This document shows, one piece after another, positions 20,048 to 30,523 of a stretch of 64,000 nucleotides of DNA. Origin of the DNA: Arachnopeziza araneosa. Taxonomy: Eukaryota; Ascomycota; Leotiomycetes; Helotiales; Arachnopezizaceae. The position numbers and the translations under genes were made by a program. The stretch spans positions 1-64,000 of the forward strand of contig QYAI01000077.1 of NCBI GenBank assembly GCA_003988855.1. Direction: 5' to 3'. Every line of letters starts with the position of its first letter. The first letter of the stretch is position 1. Below the pieces are notes generated by a model, which had not been told where the DNA came from, ran no database searches, and worked only from the letters and a program-made list of their open reading frames with translations.

Positions 20048-20783
20048 TTGAGTTTGTGGACTCGATATGAACTAGATTATAGATGAATGGCAAATCATTG
20101 ATAAGGTGCGAGTTGAATTATTGATATCAGATTCAGAACAGCTTCCAGAGCATTTCAACTAGTTATCGATTTCCTTATTATACGCCTAGGCATTTGCTAT
20201 GATGCTTTCCTAGACTGGTTGACATACCGTGTAATGGATCTAGATCCTCGTTGGTGTTCGGGAAGTTCTCGAGGATGTACACATGAATATCTCCAAATTT
20301 CGCCGAGAATTCGCTGAATGAAATCTGGTAGCATAAGCAGGTGTTTTGCTCTTCTCTCATTGGCTGTTTCTGTTTACTTTCGATCTGGCAAAGAAGCAAA
20401 CTTTCGCTTGTGCTACACGTAGGGGGGGGGCATGGAGTAAGCCTTTAAAAGTTCTCCTCCTGCAGCACGAAAGGAGACAAAGCATCGAGCGAGCCATTTA
20501 CGAGGCCAATTTGAATGTCCAATAGCTACACACCAGCAATGGTGCAGTGGCACAATGGGAGGAGGCGAAGCCCGAACCAACTCCTCGCAGTCTCTGTATC
20601 GTGTCAGTTACCCCTCCAGTTTGTTACAAATTCTACTGTTTGCTTTCTCAGGTACCGCAGACCCTATTCACGAGGCATGTATAGAGGCTACATCGCTCCC
20701 GTACCACCTGCAGGATCCCGTCCAAATCTACCGCACACGCATCGTCAACTGACGTGGAGTTTGCTCTCACAGACTTGAAAAGG
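20048..20783. other. Intergenic; possible unrecognised 5' exon of the next gene
   Basis: A nine-G run at 20422-20430. A short ATG frame at 20555-20752 could be part of a longer 5' leader of the gene starting at 20784, but no convincing splice join was found. Confidence 0.4.
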
Positions 20784-22301
20784 ATGCAAATAAGTTACTT
20801 GGAGGCCCGGAAGTGCCATTCTCTTCAACATTGTGATCTGGACAGCGCCCACCAAATCAATCTCACCAACTCAACAAATGTGTTCGTAGCAATAACTCTA
20901 ACCAACATGGATGAAGCGGCCCAATCGATAGAAGCAGAGAGTTTCAACTACTCGTTGCCAGCCATCTCTTCCAAGAGAATTTTTAGACGTGCAGCGATAA
21001 GGCTGAATCTTTCCAAAGTCTCGGGTCGTTGGAACGAGTCGCAGAAGACGGAGTGGCCGTATCCTTCTTCTTACGTTCGTCGTCAAAACCCTGCCAAGTT
21101 TATTTGGAGTGGGAGAACCGTGATTATGCCTGGTAGAACGCACCTCGAGCCAGAAGATGAGTCAAATCCGCTCATCAGAGAATACCAAAAGGTTCTCTTA
21201 GAGGGTGGTGATGCTCATAGGTATTGTGCATGCTGGGTATGTACAACCAAAATACACGCCACTGGGAATGAAAGTCCTCGTACGACAGAGGAAGGGAAGT
21301 CGGTGCAATCGAAGGAAGAGCGCGCTCAAAACTCCGAGACGCTTCTCAAGAATAACTTTCTTCCGGATTCATGGAAGATGGTTACTAAGATTGAGGAAGT
21401 AGCAAGTGATGGTGATAATGATGACGCCCAAGTTCATCGAAAAGAAAGTGCTGGAAGAGCCGATGCTCACGACGATGGATGGGAAGGAACGAATTTTGAA
21501 GAGGAAGGCTCAGCTTCAGAGCCAGTCGAGAATATGCGGCCCAAGGATTTACACCTACGCTGTCTTCCCGAAGACGGAAATCTCATCTCATCTATGGCCC
21601 ACGAAGTTGGGTATCAATCTGCACCACACGTGCTTCCTCCACCCGCTCGTCCAATCGTCGCCATTCAAGCTTCACCAGAACTTGCTAGATTCTTACAGGA
21701 GTATGATTCAGCCATCAGAGGCGAGGATCAAGACCAAGAGAGGGTGGATGTGACTCCAGATTGCTACTCGCAGTCCCAAAATCATTCTCAGGATCCGAGG
21801 CCCATGTTGCAACGCAAAATCGATAACTTCGAAGAGACGGCTGCCTGGAACAGACTCATCCTAGAACTAAATCATATTCAGACTCTACACGACATTCGCC
21901 AGCTCCAATTGCCACACTTGCATCACACTGATGTTTCCCGAAGGGAAGATCTAGAACGCGAATTTATGCACACAAACCATGGCTCACTTTCACACGCCGC
22001 ATTGCAGCGAGAACAGCTCTTCATAGACCAAATGGAGAAGATACGCCTCCGCAGCTTAGGATTTGGATTCGAGCAACTCATCCTTCATCAGTTGTCTCTT
22101 GAAGAAGAGGATGTTGCGTTTCCACAATTCGAACGCAGGCTCCTTCATCCACAGGATCACAAGCAGCTGTTGTGGGAAGGTTTACTTTCCGAAGCAGGTA
22201 TGCCGGCTCTCACGCCCACGCCTCCTCAAGATTTCGAGCTCGGGACACTGGAGCGCTTTGAACGGGTGAACTTGGCTCTGCAGAAGTATGACTTTGCTTG
22301 A
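20784..22301 (+). CDS. Hypothetical protein, no recognised domain
   Basis: One uninterrupted frame; the first ATG at 20784 gives 505 residues, and the ATG at 20907 (context ACCAACATGG, MDEAAQSIEAESF) gives 464 and may be the true start. I do not recognise the family. Residues about 70-150 are the most protein-like part: a basic stretch RIFRRAAIRLNLSK, then PYPSSYVRRQNPAKFIWSGR, and YCACWVCTTK with a CxxxC pair. The middle is acidic and polar. The C-terminal 170 residues are rich in Leu, Glu, His and Gln and probably helical (RLILELNHIQTLHDIRQLQL, EQLFIDQMEKIRLRS), suggesting coiled-coil interaction. There is no signal peptide or membrane segment. Likely a lineage-restricted protein; function unknown. 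Confidence 0.6.
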   Translation: MQISYLEARKCHSLQHCDLDSAHQINLTNSTNVFVAITLTNMDEAAQSIEAESFNYSLPAISSKRIFRRAAIRLNLSKVSGRWNESQKTEWPYPSSYVRRQNPAKFIWSGRTVIMPGRTHLEPEDESNPLIREYQKVLLEGGDAHRYCACWVCTTKIHATGNESPRTTEEGKSVQSKEERAQNSETLLKNNFLPDSWKMVTKIEEVASDGDNDDAQVHRKESAGRADAHDDGWEGTNFEEEGSASEPVENMRPKDLHLRCLPEDGNLISSMAHEVGYQSAPHVLPPPARPIVAIQASPELARFLQEYDSAIRGEDQDQERVDVTPDCYSQSQNHSQDPRPMLQRKIDNFEETAAWNRLILELNHIQTLHDIRQLQLPHLHHTDVSRREDLEREFMHTNHGSLSHAALQREQLFIDQMEKIRLRSLGFGFEQLILHQLSLEEEDVAFPQFERRLLHPQDHKQLLWEGLLSEAGMPALTPTPPQDFELGTLERFERVNLALQKYDFA

Positions 22302-23520
22302 CCCAACCCGAGACCCCAAATTTCCTCTGGTCCATGTTTTTCCGCGACGAGTTCTTGTTGGCGCGTCTTCACTCTCGCTCTCTTCAGCGCCCTCTTGGCT
22401 TTTCTTTCCCTTGAAACCGGGACTAGTTCTCACCATTTGATGATGCTGGTCGCTGCGCCTCTCTTCTGTCTATTCCTCGCTTCGATCTACGGCCAACAAG
22501 TCAAGTAATCTCGAAGTGTTGCGTCTGTTGATGGTAAAAGAGGTTACTATGCGGATGAGAAGACGGAAGGTCTCATTAAGGAGCGGCTATGGTAATCAAA
22601 TGACGTACGCTAAACTTTCAGAACTTATTTAGACGGAGTGTTTGAATATTTTATTATTTTTTATTATTTTTTATTAATTTTAATTTTTTTTTTATAAAAA
22701 AAATGCTGGATTTTGACTCTATCAACATCCGCCGCATTGACCTGACTTCGTTATTTGGCTGTGAATTTTCTCAAGGCAACACTGCTAATCCAGGTGCTTG
22801 TTCGTTGGCTTGATCGAAATCATACCTAGCAGGTACCTTTTCGACACTTCCCAAGACACTTCCATATTCATAACGCATTGCACAAGAAACTATAAGCATA
22901 TTATGAGATCAGATCTAGAATCATTATCGTAGTACCACACCATACATAAACCTACAACTACGCAATTCTTGATCCACATCGAAACATTAACAGTTCTGAT
23001 CTTCGCTCCTTAGTCTCTTTCTTCTTTCCGCATTCATGAGTACAGGGTTTGCTGTCGCTCTTTGTGCTTTAGTAGCCAGTTCCTAATGGATTCAATGGCC
23101 ATGATGCGAGCCCGTGCAATATAACTAAATAGAAACGCCTTTTCCATTTCTTCGCCTTCTTCTCTCATCCAGTCCAAACAGCTATTATCCAACCTAGCCC
23201 AGGCCAGATCTCAAATCGGAGGACGTCAAGTAGCATGGAGGTGTCGTGTTTCGCGATCTGATCTAAAAAGATCAAAATTCCTAGCGCCCACAATGATCCC
23301 ATTCGTAATATTTCTATGGTCCCGAAGAAGAACGGTAACCAGTAGAGATTGATGACCCGACAAGGAAAAATTCTACGATGCAAACATCACCCCCCATACA
23401 AGAGGCACCCAAAAGGACAATCCAAGCACCTAACGCAGAGAACAAAATGCGACAAACAGCGGTGTGTACAAGAACAGGAGATTATGATCATGAAATTAAA
23501 TGAAGTCGAGACTTTCATAA
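22302..23520. other. Intergenic with AT-rich tract, no gene supported
   Basis: Convergent 3' flanks of the hypothetical gene and the SFL1-like gene. Contains the low-complexity TTATT/T-run segment at 22645-22703 and short unsupported frames. Confidence 0.5.
22645..22703. repeat. AT-only low-complexity tract (TTATT)n
   Basis: Repeated TTTTATTA units followed by T and A homopolymer runs. Confidence 0.8.
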
Positions 23521-25538
23521 TCATTGCAATCGTTTTCGTTTTCTATCTTCCTCTCTGATATCCTCGCCGTTCTCCTCGTCACGCTCTGCAGTCTCTGCTG
23601 GGTTCAGTATATGGGCCATGCTGCCTCTACGGGTTGGTGGGCCTGAGTTATCCTTGAAGAGGCTTGTAGATTTGTCGCGTCCCGAGCCCCAAGACCAGCT
23701 GTTTAGATGCTCTACTGTCGAACCATTGCTAAATGGAGGTGTTGTAGGACGGGATCCTTCAGCACGTGAGGATGCGGTCGTCAAAGAATATGAACTGAAG
23801 CTATCTCGAATATGCTGCTGCTCATCATTCATGGCTGTTGGGCCGCGCTTGGGTGACGAAGGCCATTGTGAAGAGGATTGGCCTGATGCAAAAGGTGAAG
23901 GATTAGCTTGCCAGCCCTGGACGTTGCGAATGTCAGCTGATGTATGTCGTCTGGGTAAGTTGGTAGGTGGCGACGAAACACTGGCGAGCGGGTGTGGTGG
24001 TGGTGGCGGCGGGGGGACTTGAGATCGTAGTGAGCTTGGAGAAGATTGGGTAGTCGTTCCTCCAATCGAACCATATCGGCGAGGAGTAATTGATAAGTGT
24101 GATGGAACTGGTGGGCGATAGAAATTCTGTCGAGGAGCAACGCCACCCATAGGAGGCCCACGACGAGGATCGTCTTGTGGCATTTGACGAGGGGACACAG
24201 GTGCATTGTCGAGTGAAAGGTTTGAGAAATAGGGCCGACTACCCGAGAACGGAGGCTCAGGGGGCTCGTCAAAAGACCTGATAACCTCAACCTGTCGCTG
24301 GATCTCAACCTGCATGCTAGTAACTATTTCTAGGATTAGCACCTCCGTAAGAGGAACGCTGCTCTGCTGACTGTGCTTACTATCTCGATATAAGGGTGCA
24401 TCTGGGCTCGGAACGAGGGAGAGCACAGCTCTGGACATTTCATGATTCAGCTATGAAAAGTTAGACCCGGCCAACAATCGTCACCATAGCATAGCCATAT
24501 GACATGAAGCAAACTGTACCTGTAGACATCGCGATAAGGCTTCCATGACGACTTGATTTCTGACATGCATGAACTGTGAGTTATCCTCACTCCTTTGAAG
24601 CCTCGCATGCATTTCGTAAAGTGTATGTTCCAAACTGGTCAGTCTTGACTCTGTCGAGTCTTGCATCTGGTGCATTGGTTCGGCAGGTGTGCCAGGCTGA
24701 GATATCTGAGGTTTCGGCGCGGAATATGAATCTCGATGGACTAAAGCATGTCTGGATGCCCGTCGCTTGATCTCCCGAAGTCCCACGAGGTCACCTCGTT
24801 TAAAATTACCATTACCATGCTTGAATTCCCATAGAGGAGATTCAGGTGAGCCAGTGTGGAACACATCGCTTACTATGGAGAGGTTAGCTGCGGTGTTTCT
24901 TGTACGGTGGGAGTACTGCAACCTTTGTGGAACCCATACATGTTCAACTGTCTGACGAATGAAGAAATATTGGTATGTTTGAAATATTGACTGTAACATG
25001 TGAGCTGGAGCTTGTGGTTCTATGCTGGGGAGGAGTAACGTACGAAAGAACTTTTGAAAAGTCATTAGAAGGGGACATGACAAAACTCTCTGCGGAATTA
25101 GACCATGATATCAAGTGTTGTATGGTCTGGTCCTCTAACATACTGATGACTGTGTCAGTAAAGCGTACCAGATAGAGCGCGGGCCTTTCCTTACTTGTAC
25201 AGCTTGTGAATGAATGCAGTCTGCACAACTTTTGGTTGCTGCCCACCTGCTGCCGCTGCAGCAGCTGCAGCATTTGGTCCTGCCAAACTGCCAGTACTCG
25301 GTTGATCTCCTAATATCATCTGATCGTGTACGCCGTTTGCTTCACCCTCTGGGCTTGTTCGAGCTGGAGGACCCATCATGGCGGACTGAGGTGTGACTTC
25401 CATTGGATCTCCCGGCGATGGTGGGGATGTCTGTAAGATCGGTGGCTGAAGAATAGGAACGGTTCGAGCTGTCGCTTGACTTGGATCTGGGTCGTTTAAG
25501 AAGAGACTCCGTTGCGCTCGCTCGTCAGTTGCATCCAT
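23521..25538 (-). CDS. SFL1: HSF-domain transcription factor, Sfl1-like
   Basis: Six exons on the minus strand (25538-25195, 25142-25044, 24990-24923, 24872-24520, 24450-24381, 24323-23521) give 578 residues. Four of the five introns are 50-57 nt and one is 69. The N-terminus is Pro/Ala-rich with a poly-Ala run. The HSF-type winged helix spans about 107-210: FIHKLYNMLEDQTIQHLISW, FSKVLSQYFKHTNISSFVRQ (recognition helix), LNMYGFHKVSDVF, LWEFKHGNGNFKRGDL. The FIHKLY start and HLIxWS strand match Sfl1 better than the general heat-shock factor Hsf1. A short coiled coil follows at about 250-290 (RLTSLEHTLYEMHARLQRSE). The Pro-rich, Ser-rich tail includes a PPPPPP run. Sfl1 homologues repress or activate genes for adhesion, filamentation and stress. 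The frame in front of the ATG at 25538 is open only through non-ATG codons. Confidence 0.9.
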
Positions 25539-28017
25539 CCTCGGGTCAACTGGGCTTGCTGGTTAGCTTTCGCGCAAAAGCACATGAAGGAGCAAGAGCA
25601 GAGAGGAGCGCAAAAATGGCTTTGGAAGAGGAAGGAACTGACCTCATTGCACCTGAATAAATCAATCTGGATCTGGCGACTGGTGGTTGTGATGAGGGAG
25701 AGCTTTTCTTTGTCTGATAGCTCGTGCTGACATGCACGTATCCGCGTCAGGGTTGCCGATTGCAAAGTCAGCCTCGCTGCACTAAGGGATTTTCTGGAAC
25801 CGACCCGCGAGAGGAGGAAAGGAGAGATGCAACGCAATTGTGACTGGGGATGCGCTGTCGAGAGGCAGCCGTGAAGACGAGATGGTTGAGCTCGGGGGGG
25901 GCGATGGTGCTTGTGCGCGTTCGGGCAGCGTCGAGAATGTGGCAGCAACCGGCCGAAGTCTAGTCGTCGCCGAGGAGAGGGCTTGAGAAGGAGGTATCTA
26001 TATGGTGTCGGCGCCAGAATGGAGGCACGGAATAGGAGAGGGCGTGGCTTGGGACCGGTTCTCGTGCTGGCCACTGTTCTCCAGGTCGTTGTGGCAAGTC
26101 AGTCCTCAGTCCTCTGTCTCTCCGGAGCACGGGAGCTGAGATTCGGGATGGGGTAGGGATATTGTAGTCTTGTAGATGATGTACTTGGTGGGAAGCTTGG
26201 ACGAAAAGGCGTGTGATAGGCCACTCCTTGCCCCGCGAGAGTCCCTAGGTGGCTGAAAAGGGGTCACCTCCGTCGAAATCTGTAAAATATGTCGCTTCAA
26301 CTACGGTGGTGCTCAACCAGAATCAATAAATGCGTCGCGCCCTCTTGACTGGTGGCGGCGAGGGCTCGAGGGTCTTGTAGGCTTTCTGATGACATCGGTC
26401 TCGTCCGAGCAGATTGGTCGTGTTCCATTTCCCTTGGACGCCGACACAGACTGGTCAATCACAATTACCATTTTGCTTCAACAGCACCTCAATGCCAAAA
26501 TGCCAAACCACGGTTAATCTTCGAGAAGGAGAAGGGGGGCCTGAGCGTGCGCTCCGAACAGAACGCAGAGAACGCCTGGAGAGGATGCTCTTCATCCAAA
26601 ACCGACTAAGATCCCAGCGAGACCTACAACCTGCAGCGGTTCGCATATGAAACAGCAATATCATACGTGGAGTGCTAGACATTCTGCAGGATTCGCTGAG
26701 CCTCAGAGGCATCTCTTCGAGGAGCGCGTCTGATTCGAGGAGCCATTTGAACGCCTGAAGGGCCATTCTTGAAATAAATCACTGGGACCAAACTTTTCCT
26801 CTGCGGTGCGTCCATCGCCCTGTTCTCTCAGCCCAGGTGGCACGTCGGATGGCTGGCCGAGTGCCTGGGATATGGGCGTATCGTCTGAAGAGAGGGTGCA
26901 TCTTGGACGACGACTACTACTGCATTCAGCATCTGCATGCCTGCATCCAAACCAGCCGACGAAAGACCACCATGGCCGCTCCCTCATGCTTCCTTCTCGG
27001 CTATAGCCTTTCCAGGCTCTCGTTCCCCGGATAGCCGACGAGGTGAGGCCCAGGTGCAGAGCCAGCCGGTGCTCTGTGGCCAGCCAACGCTACTATTGGC
27101 GCTCTGCAAAGGCGTTGGTGATGGTCTGGAAAGGAGCCTGGCTGGGAAATGTTTCAGTTGAACGCAATTTTCTGTGCAGCACGCTGCTGCTGTTGCGACG
27201 ACGCCTCCTGAAGGAGAAAGGGGGGCCTGACGATCTGGAGAAAATAAATATACTTACATAACACGCCTCTGGAGAGAAGCTGCCAAGAAAACCCCACTAC
27301 GTCCAAAGATCTTCGTGGGAAGCATTTATCGCAGAGACCGACACTTGCCTGATCGTCGGCCGAGAGCTGCGATGGACATATCGATCACGTAGTTGTAGAG
27401 ATGAAAAACAAAAACGAGAACAAAAACAAAAACAAAAAAAGTCTCCGTTCGCACCTTCCTCCCACTGACTGAGCTACTTCCTTCCACTTCTCTTAGTGAT
27501 CTCACCTCACCTCACCTCCCTCTTCCCTCGCCGCCGCACCTGCCCATTTCGTACCATCGTCGCAGGAGTTGAAACCACCGCAACTCGTTTCTTCTCGCTG
27601 AACGAACACGCCTCCATCCATTCCACGACCGTCCATGTCAACGTGCATCTCGTCGTCGTCCTTCTGCTCACCACGCTGCCCGCCCGGCAAGTAGACACGG
27701 CGGCGACCGTCATGAGCCTTGCCCGCAGCCTTGGCTCCCTGCGAGGTCCACACGGGAGACTTGACCTTGCTAGCCGAAGATCAGAGTAAGTCAGTTCAGT
27801 CACTCGCTCAGTCTCCACCCCATTATTTCAACGCTTGCACATCGTCCAATCTTGATGCAAGCAGAGCTTCGAATGGGCTGGTGCATGGCGGTTTGTGGAA
27901 CATTGCGGAGAGAAGCGAGGCTCTGAGCGTTCCCCCAAACCTTGCTCTCCTGCTATATCATTGATTCTATTCTTCCCGTTTTGTTTATTTTTGTCACGGC
28001 TCAATAGCATCCTCATC
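25539..28017. promoter_or_regulatory. 2.5-kb divergent intergenic region SFL1-like / F-box gene
   Basis: Much longer than any other divergent spacer here. GC-rich near SFL1, with several short open frames that begin at non-ATG codons or lack family content. Likely a long regulated promoter and leader for the transcription factor. An A-rich CAAAAA repeat lies at 27402-27441. Confidence 0.45.
27402..27441. repeat. (CAAAAA)n-like A-rich microsatellite
   Basis: GAAAAACAAAAACGAG followed by repeated CAAAAA units, immediately before a CT-rich stretch; may act as a nucleosome-poor promoter element. Confidence 0.7.
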
Positions 28018-30045
28018 ATGTCCAAGCATCCCTCGGTTGACTGGTCGACTGGTGACGTTTGGAGCTATGCAGCCCAAGCCTCGGTGTCCGCATCATAGGT
28101 ACCATCACTTCTCTAATCCATCATAGGCTAGATCAGCTGATCCGCTGTTTGACCTTGTCCGAAGTTCGTCGCCTTCGCATTCAACTCAACGACGTCGCAA
28201 TTCCATGTGATTTGTGTGTGGATCTTCCCATTGAACTAGTCTTGTGTATTTCACACCATCTCAACCTGGAAGATGTCCTCAGAGTCCGATCGGTTTCTCG
28301 TGCCTGGAATAAGACATTTTCCAGCCTCGCCATTTGCAATGGAATGATTAAGAAGCATTTCTATCCAGCTTGGGTAGGTCGATTCAAGCACTTTGACATC
28401 GAGAAATCCTTGACTACGGATGAAGAACCAGTTAGGTGGCTCCAGCGAGCGGCTTTCCATCAACTCCGAAGACACCATGGCTTGTTTAACTCTATGTCGA
28501 TGTATCATCCAGAAAATTGCACAACATCTGAGCAGCTAAGCAGAAACGAATTGGATCCTCAGCCAGTCTCGAATCAACAATACTGCAATGGAAAAGTGGC
28601 GTTTAAGCTTCAAGGCGGCGGAATGATCAAGGTGAAGGATCTCCGCTCGGAGTTGGAGTTTGTATTTGTCGAACAAAACAGAGAAACCCTTGGAGAATGG
28701 CTACTATCTGATAGTTTACTTGTAGCTGTGAAGCCTCGACCGTAAGTCTTACTTCTGAAGAGCTTTCTCGTTTGTTTGTTTTCGTTGTCCCTCTCGATCT
28801 AAGCTTTGTTCTGTTCCAAAAAACAAATTGGCAGGCCCGGTCGGTCCGAACCATTGCCAAACTCAGTTGGCATTCAGCGCAGTTAGTATCGAATGAGGAA
28901 GTCACAAGCATCAGCCGTAATGTCCAGAGCTTGATAGGATACATTGGTCTAATGTGTTCGCAGAGCAACTCTTATGGCCTGGCTGGTAGAATCTGATCAG
29001 CAGAAACCTTATTCAGTTCGACTTCCCGGAAGTATATTACGACTGACAGCATGTAAAAATCGTGTGGGGATTGTTACAGCATCGTTAGATATCTTGATCT
29101 GGAATGTGGGGGGTCTTTTGAAGTCTCTAGATAATCACTGTGCTCGTGAGAGTCTTAAAGATCTCAAGAATCCGCGGTTGTTACAAGCTGCCGTGTTCTT
29201 TCATCCGGATGATATTGGTGAGAACACTCTTGACATTTGCTGCATCATCTTGAAATATAAGAAGCGATGTTTCCAAAAAAAAATCTCTATCTTACGTCCA
29301 TGCTTGAAATCAAAGCTAACCTTCAATAGATCAAATATTTGTCATCTATCAGGTCAAGGCGGAACCTAGGGATGGATCATATGCTGCTAGATTTATGATA
29401 CAACATTACAAATCCTTAAATCTGATCACTACATACCCTCTGGACTTAGGCACTCGCGAGCCAAATCAAACCAGAGCTACAATTCACGCTTCGAATGACG
29501 GGAACATTGGCATTGCTTCGAGAGGATTCTTATTTAAAGACTTTGGGGTACCATGGACGCCATATGTCTCACCTCTTGTCGTGTTCGACATCCACATGCT
29601 AAAGTTCAAAATTGTTGACTTCGAATACGCCAGAACTTCATTCTATCATCAAAGTCGCTATCTTAACCACGAACTGAGTCGAAACCTCTATTGGCGGAAC
29701 CAGATCCTTATTCCCTCACATTACCGACCGTTCACTCCCCTCGAACGAATCAACTCTCGGGAAATCACCACAGAAGACAAAATCGAATTCCCATACACTC
29801 TAGGATATGATCTCTGGATTGACACCCAGGCCCGAGATATCGGAGATCTCGCTCTCGTGGGCTATGAAGATGCTTCGATTGCTGGAGACGACGACTTTGT
29901 AGTCTGTTTTGGGAAGAACGGTTATCTTGTTTGGTGTTTTGACAGCGATATCAAGCTTCCAGATATTGGAGCAATGATCATCGATATTCCGGCCGGAGCG
30001 ATTGAGAGAGCAAAACTTGAGTATAAAGAGTATCTTGACAGCTAG
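28018..30045 (+). CDS. F-box protein (SCF substrate adaptor candidate)
   Basis: Best assembly: 28018-28051, 28132-28741, 28835-28881, 28966-29217, 29330-30045, giving 552 residues in frame throughout. The second and fifth exons are firm. The junctions around 28742-28965 are less certain because other donor/acceptor pairs also work. The F-box lies near the N-terminus, at about residues 38-80: CVDLPIELVLCISHHLNLED, then VLRVRSVSRAWNKTFSSL. The rest looks like a beta-rich substrate domain with scattered WD-like phrases (GIVTASLDILIWNVGG, LVVFDIHMLKFKIVDFEY, DFVVCFGKNGYLVWCFD), a pattern common in filamentous fungal F-box proteins. F-box proteins bind Skp1 and bring targets to the cullin ubiquitin ligase. 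The substrate is unknown. Exon 1 is a short ATG exon joined by a 80-nt intron; the start is therefore moderately supported. Confidence 0.72.
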
Positions 30046-30523
30046 AATTTCTGGAGTGCTTCAGATAGCTTTAACACTGGGTGGGACCCCTTTAATCTTA
30101 GAAGCAACACTTTTAAGTCCTTTAATATTTTTAGATAGCTACTCGCTCTCACCTCGCAACCACTGCACTTACTGGCTTCACAATAAAAATATCTTGCAAA
30201 TTATTGCGATGACTTTTGTGACACAAATTGGGGAATACCAAGTCTCGGAGATTGAGAAGATAAATTCCAAAGTCAGCTCTCACCTAAGGAGATCTTTCAA
30301 AACCTAACATCACCCCATGCATGCATGCCATTCCCATCCATAAACAATTGCCTAGTGTACAAATACCCGAATCAAAACCAACGTGATAGCAAACCATACA
30401 CACGCTGATATCATTTACAATAAGCGAAAGTCCAACGGTCTCTCTCAAACGCCGGCGCTCAAATACTCAATATTCACACAAACAAGATGCCAGTTGTTCT
30501 ACCTACTACACGTCTCCAATTAA
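30046..30523. other. Intergenic between convergent genes, nothing recognised
   Basis: AT-rich 3' flanks; one open frame overlaps the F-box 3' end without recognisable content. Confidence 0.5.

Noticed and set aside
23618..24022. 134-codon plus-strand frame within the SFL1-like gene
   Set aside because: Antisense shadow of the last SFL1 exon, ending in a poly-Gly run that mirrors the poly-Pro tract.
25496..26074. 192-codon minus-strand frame in front of and overlapping the SFL1-like start
   Set aside because: It begins at GTG, not ATG, and its Arg/His/Ser-rich translation resembles no family; at most part of the 5' leader.
26525..27231. Short direct repeat GAAGGAGAA-GGGGGGCCTGA seen twice
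   Set aside because: Only about 20 bases and purine-rich; not enough to call a mobile element or an attachment site.
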